From assembly GCA_964638635.1 (NCBI GenBank), contig CAZXAQ010000007.1, forward strand, positions 1 to 64,000: a stretch of DNA of 64,000 bases. Direction: 5' to 3'. A model generated the notes under the pieces. That model was not told the origin of the DNA. It did no database searches and saw nothing but the letters and a program-made list of their open reading frames with translations. Source of the stretch: SZUA-430 sp964638635 (GTDB taxonomy: Bacteria > Pseudomonadota > Alphaproteobacteria > Micropepsales > Micropepsaceae). This document shows positions 61,182-64,000 of the stretch, one piece after another (the stretch's first letter is position 1; each line of letters opens with the position of its first letter). The position numbers and the translations under genes are program-made.

Positions 61182-61195
61182 TTGCGCCAGGTCAA
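61182..61195. promoter_or_regulatory. FNR/FixK-type box, one mismatch
   Basis: TTGCGCCAGGTCAA differs from TTGA-N6-TCAA at one position. Together with the perfect box 36 bp away it occupies the divergent region between phasin-phaC and DUF3775-PRT. Confidence 0.6.
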
Positions 61196-61217
61196 GAAAG
61201 AGAGCCGCTTCGCGACT

Positions 61218-61231
61218 TTGACGAGCGTCAA
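61218..61231. promoter_or_regulatory. FNR/FixK-type box, perfect palindrome
   Basis: TTGACGAGCGTCAA is a perfect TTGAC-N4-GTCAA palindrome in the divergent region between the phasin and DUF3775 genes. Confidence 0.8.
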
Positions 61232-61292
61232 GGCCCCTTTGGCAGGGTGTGCCTAGAAAACTGTCCGGACAATGCGAATCCGGAGCAAGGTC

Positions 61293-61706
61293 ATGGAACT
61301 CGCGATGGCGCTTCCCGTTCAGAAGCTCGCGTTCATCATCGAAAAAGCGCGGGAATTCGACGCGATGGTCGAAGACGACGATCCCGACACCGGCTCTAAC
61401 CCTGCCGACGACATGGAAGTTGCCATCTTGGAAGCGACGCCTGACAACCCGACAGAGGACGAGCTGACCGGCGCGCTCGCCAATTTGAACGACGACGAGT
61501 TGACTGAGCTGCTGGCGCTTTTATGGGTCGGCCGCGGCGATTACGACCGCGCGAGTTGGCGCGACGCCTTGCGGCAGGCGCGGGAGGCCAAGAACAAGCG
61601 CATCGTGCGCTATTTGGTTGGCACGCCGATGTTGGGGGATCTTATTGAGGAGGGTTTGGCCGAACTCGGTGTCTCCGTCCCGCTGCCGGAAGAGGAAGCC
61701 CGCTGA
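61293..61706 (+). CDS. DUF3775 family protein
   Basis: 137 residues from the ATG at 61293 (GGAG 7 nt upstream); an in-frame ATG at 61272 has no ribosome site. LPVQKLAFIIEKAREFDAMV, DELTGALANLNDDELTELLA and LLWVGRGDYDRASWRDALRQ follow the DUF3775 pattern. The family is common in Alphaproteobacteria and its function is unknown. It is the first of a likely four-gene operon (gaps 2, 20 and 4 bp) that ends with a hibernation factor and a membrane protein. Confidence 0.88.
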   Translation: MELAMALPVQKLAFIIEKAREFDAMVEDDDPDTGSNPADDMEVAILEATPDNPTEDELTGALANLNDDELTELLALLWVGRGDYDRASWRDALRQAREAKNKRIVRYLVGTPMLGDLIEEGLAELGVSVPLPEEEAR

Positions 61707-61708
61707 TC

Positions 61709-62386
61709 ATGCCGGTTTCGCACCACAAGTACCTCGACCGGCGCGACGCGGGCCGTCAGTTGGCGCCGCTGCTCGCCAAATGGAAGGGCGCGGGCGCCGT
61801 CGTCTTCGCGTTGCCGCGGGGCGGCGTGCCGGTTGCGGTGGAGGTCGCGAAGGCACTCAATGCGCCGATCGACCTGCTTTACGTGCGCAAGATTGGTGCG
61901 CCGCTGGAGCCTGAGCTTGCACTCGGCGCGGTGGTGGACGGCGCCGATCCGGACATCGTCTTCAATGAGGCGCTCATCGAGCGTCTGGGTGTTTCGCGTG
62001 AGGTGCTGGACGACATCACGGCACGCGAACTCAAGGAGATTGAACGACGGCGTAAGCATTACGGAGCCGCGCCGGCGCCGCTGATGCCGACGGGGCGGCC
62101 GGCCATTGTCGTTGACGACGGACTAGCGACGGGCGCGACTGTTCGCGCGGCGGTCAAAGCCTTGCGCCGGCGGGGTGCGACGCGTGTGATCGTGGCGGTT
62201 CCGGTGGCACCGCCCGACGGCGTCGCGGATTTGGAGGCTGACGGGGCTGAGGTTGTGTGTCCGTTGGTGACGGACAGGTTTTTCGGCGTTGGGGCGTTCT
62301 ATCGCGACTTCCGCCAGTTGAGCGACGCGGACGTGAATGCGGCGCTTGACGAGATTCGGCGGGACGAAGCGAGCGTCATCGATTGA
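61709..62386 (+). CDS. Phosphoribosyltransferase-domain protein
   Basis: 225 residues. VVFALPRGGVPVAVEVAKAL at the start and the PRPP-binding loop AIVVDDGLATGATVRAAVKA are diagnostic of type I phosphoribosyltransferases. LDLLYVRKIGAPLEPELALG-like sequence (IDLLYVRKIGAPLEPELALG) is typical of the stress-associated group that includes mycobacterial Rv0571c. Substrate unknown; possibly a regulatory or hydrolase-type enzyme. It lies 2 bp after the DUF3775 gene. Confidence 0.92.
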   Translation: MPVSHHKYLDRRDAGRQLAPLLAKWKGAGAVVFALPRGGVPVAVEVAKALNAPIDLLYVRKIGAPLEPELALGAVVDGADPDIVFNEALIERLGVSREVLDDITARELKEIERRRKHYGAAPAPLMPTGRPAIVVDDGLATGATVRAAVKALRRRGATRVIVAVPVAPPDGVADLEADGAEVVCPLVTDRFFGVGAFYRDFRQLSDADVNAALDEIRRDEASVID

Positions 62387-62406
62387 GCAATGGGATGGAG
62401 GCGACG

Positions 62407-62790
62407 ATGCAAGTGCCTGTTCACGTGGTGCTGAAAGGTGTCGCCCAACCAGCGGCTGTGCGCGAAGAGATTGCCAAAGCCGCGAGCGGGCTGGAGCGAT
62501 TTCATGCCCGGGTGACGGGTTGCCGCGTCTCGGTGACCAATCCCGACACGCGCCACCGCACGGGCGGTCTTTTCGATGTGCATGTCGTCGTGAGCGTACC
62601 GGGTCATGCGGACATCGTGGTCAGCCGGCGCGCGGAGGACCAACCGGAGCGGGAGCACATCAGCGTGTCGCTCCGCAAGGCTTTCGCGCAGGCGCGCCGC
62701 CGCCTGCAGGACACGGTGCGTGAGATGCGCGGCGACGTGAAGACGTCGCGTGCGCGAACCCGCGCGACGCGCGCCGTCGTGATCGAATAA
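62407..62790 (+). CDS. Ribosome hibernation factor-like (HPF/YfiA, sigma-54 modulation family) protein
   Basis: 127 residues from the ATG at 62407 with GGAGG 5 nt upstream. Single-domain HPF/YfiA-like fold: PVHVVLKGVAQPAAVREEIA, HARVTGCRVSVTNPDTRHRT, LFDVHVVVSVPGHADIVVSR and a helical SVSLRKAFAQARRRLQDTVR. Basic C terminus (KTSRARTRATRAVVIE). It probably binds and stabilises idle ribosomes in stationary or low-oxygen cells. Lacks the long dimerisation domain of long-form HPF. Confidence 0.88.
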   Translation: MQVPVHVVLKGVAQPAAVREEIAKAASGLERFHARVTGCRVSVTNPDTRHRTGGLFDVHVVVSVPGHADIVVSRRAEDQPEREHISVSLRKAFAQARRRLQDTVREMRGDVKTSRARTRATRAVVIE

Positions 62791-62794
62791 CCGG

Positions 62795-63442
62795 ATGTGT
62801 TTTTCCGCGACGGCGAGTTTTGTGGCTGCTGGGCTTACGGCGGCGGTCGGGATGTACACGGTCTCACGGGCGGAGGGTGTGCGCGAACTGCCGTTGGCCT
62901 CAATGCCGCTGTTGTTCGCGGCGCAGCAGTTCTTTGAGGGCGGGCTATGGCTGACGTTGCCAGTCGCGCCCGAGGGGGCCATCTCGTCGTGGCTTAGTCA
63001 CGCGTTCCTCGTCTTCGCGCTGATCTTATGGCCTGTAGTCGCACCGATCGCGGCGCTGAGCGTCGAGAGCGACGTTCTTAGCCGGCGGGTCATCGGTCTC
63101 TGTCTTGTGATCGGCAGTTCGGTTGCGGCGTATTTCCTTTGGACCATGCTCACGCATCCGCACCAGGCGCTGATCGCGGGCGGACACATTCGCTACGACG
63201 TGGGCGATACGCCGGTTTCGGTGGGCGGTGCGTACATGGTGGCCACCACATTGGGGCTGCTCGTCTCGTCGCGCCGTGCAATTGCGTTGTTGGGCGTGAT
63301 CGTGTTGACCGGTTCGATCGTCAGTTATGGCCTCTATATCGAGACGTTCGTGTCGGTTTGGTGCTTCTTCGCGGCGGTGGCCAGCGTCGTCATCGCCGGC
63401 CACTTCCGCTTGACCGCCGCCCGCCGGGCGGCAGGAGACTAA
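62795..63442 (+). CDS. DUF6629-like seven-helix membrane protein
   Basis: 215 residues, about seven transmembrane helices. The start MCFSATASFVAAGLTAAVG and FAAQQFFEGGLWLTL match the DUF6629 pattern. Function unknown. It begins 4 bp after the hibernation factor stop and ends 4 bp inside the convergent FNR-family gene. Confidence 0.85.
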   Translation: MCFSATASFVAAGLTAAVGMYTVSRAEGVRELPLASMPLLFAAQQFFEGGLWLTLPVAPEGAISSWLSHAFLVFALILWPVVAPIAALSVESDVLSRRVIGLCLVIGSSVAAYFLWTMLTHPHQALIAGGHIRYDVGDTPVSVGGAYMVATTLGLLVSSRRAIALLGVIVLTGSIVSYGLYIETFVSVWCFFAAVASVVIAGHFRLTAARRAAGD

Positions 63443-64000
63443 GCCGCCTTGCGCAAGGGCTTGTCGCTGTCGATGTGAACTTCACCCAAGGCTAGCTGTT
63501 CCAGCATCGCGCGATCCTGAACTCTGATTTGCCGCCAGCCGCGCAGGCTGATCACATGCGAGATCTTCAGTTCGGTGAGCGAGCGGCTGACCGTTTCGAC
63601 CGAGAGGCACAAAAAGTCGGCCATGTCGCTGCGACGGACGGGCAGGAAGATGTTCGTCGCATCCAGTCCACGCCGCTCGTTGCGGCGGACGAGAGCAAGC
63701 AAGAACGTTGCGATGCGACCGGTCGCACAAAGGCGCCCGATGGTTAGCAGGTGGTGGCGCGCATCGGTGATTTCCCGAGATAGAGCTTCGACCAGCTCTT
63801 TCGTCAACCCAGGGTCGGCCGCGGCACGGCGCCACAATGTCACCACCGGCAAAGAGCGAATTCGCGTGGCCGCAAGAGTCTGCGCGTCGTACGTGTGCTC
63901 GTCGCCCGTTTCGAGGCCGATGATATCGCCTGGAAATGCGAAGCTCACGATCTGACGAATGCCGTCGTTTAGGATTTTGTAGATCAAGACGGCACCGCTC
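63439..64000 (-). CDS. CRP/FNR-family regulator, N terminus beyond window
   Basis: About 187 residues are visible and the frame remains open at the window edge. The visible cyclic-nucleotide-like beta-roll (SGAVLIYKILNDGIRQIVSF, AFPGDIIGLETG) and helix-turn-helix (SDMADFLCLSVETVSRSLTE LK) belong to the FNR/FixK group. The DNA-recognition helix ExxSR (VETVSRSL) fits TTGA half-sites, which are found five times upstream of the neighbouring genes. Whether iron-sulfur-binding Cys are present cannot be seen because the N terminus lies outside. It is the probable regulator of this block. Confidence 0.9.
   Translation of the reverse strand, partial: SGAVLIYKILNDGIRQIVSFAFPGDIIGLETGDEHTYDAQTLAATRIRSLPVVTLWRRAAADPGLTKELVEALSREITDARHHLLTIGRLCATGRIATFLLALVRRNERRGLDATNIFLPVRRSDMADFLCLSVETVSRSLTELKISHVISLRGWRQIRVQDRAMLEQLALGEVHIDSDKPLRKAA

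Overview
The window is GC-rich, gene-dense bacterial chromosome and reads as an alphaproteobacterium, probably a free-living heterotroph; genus is not assigned. Supporting this are a COX15-type heme A synthase, small alphaproteobacterial families (DUF2842, DUF3775), an N-terminally extended ribosomal protein S9, a class I PHA synthase with phasin, FNR/FixK-type sites and a LuxR/LuxI pair. No complete phage, conjugative element, CRISPR array or rRNA operon is present.

Layout. 1-7.5 kb: type I secretion locus, with a giant RTX calcium-binding protein (its end lies outside the window), a beta-barrel-like protein with an internal signal-like segment, and a divergent PrtD/HlyD-type exporter pair. 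7.7-17.3 kb: META lipoprotein, HerA-like ATPase, YqhA and DUF2842 proteins, a YgeA-like racemase, a DUF433/DUF5615 toxin-antitoxin pair whose toxin is frameshifted, a small accessory islet with a tail-collar-domain protein, and heme A synthase followed by a glutathione transferase remnant. 17.3-27.5 kb: exported methyltransferase-like lipoprotein, quorum-sensing luxR-lux box-luxI, sulfhydrylase, phospholipase D, DUF3631 protein, HigBA-like toxin-antitoxin and a serine hydrolase. 27.6-39.4 kb: MacAB-type efflux set with its own outer-membrane factor, a glutamate-receptor-like channel protein, P450, adenylate cyclase, enoyl-CoA hydratase and an esterase. 39.5-52.5 kb: rplM-rpsI, a 1.5 kb TetR/membrane-protein cassette bounded by an 89-bp duplication of the rpsI 3' end, a 187-bp MITE-like inverted repeat, hydrolases, an S9 peptidase, glyA and tRNA-Lys.

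52.6-64 kb is the most coherent block: CBS protein, two cation P-type ATPases, flavodoxin, PHA synthase, phasin, DUF3775, phosphoribosyltransferase, ribosome-hibernation-like factor, membrane protein and a CRP/FNR-family regulator. Five TTGA-N6-TCAA-like sites, three perfect and two with one mismatch, lie in its promoter regions. I read it as a low-oxygen/dormancy regulon whose contents parallel the mycobacterial DosR regulon.

Most interesting points: the FNR/dormancy island with paired boxes; the cassette inserted at the rpsI 3' end; a GluR0-like protein without a K+ selectivity filter; the lux box between luxR and luxI; the frameshifted DUF5615 toxin; a racemase lacking one catalytic residue; and two promoters predicted to make leaderless mRNAs. 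Start codons were chosen from Shine-Dalgarno spacing and family length, and several differ from the longest possible reading frame.
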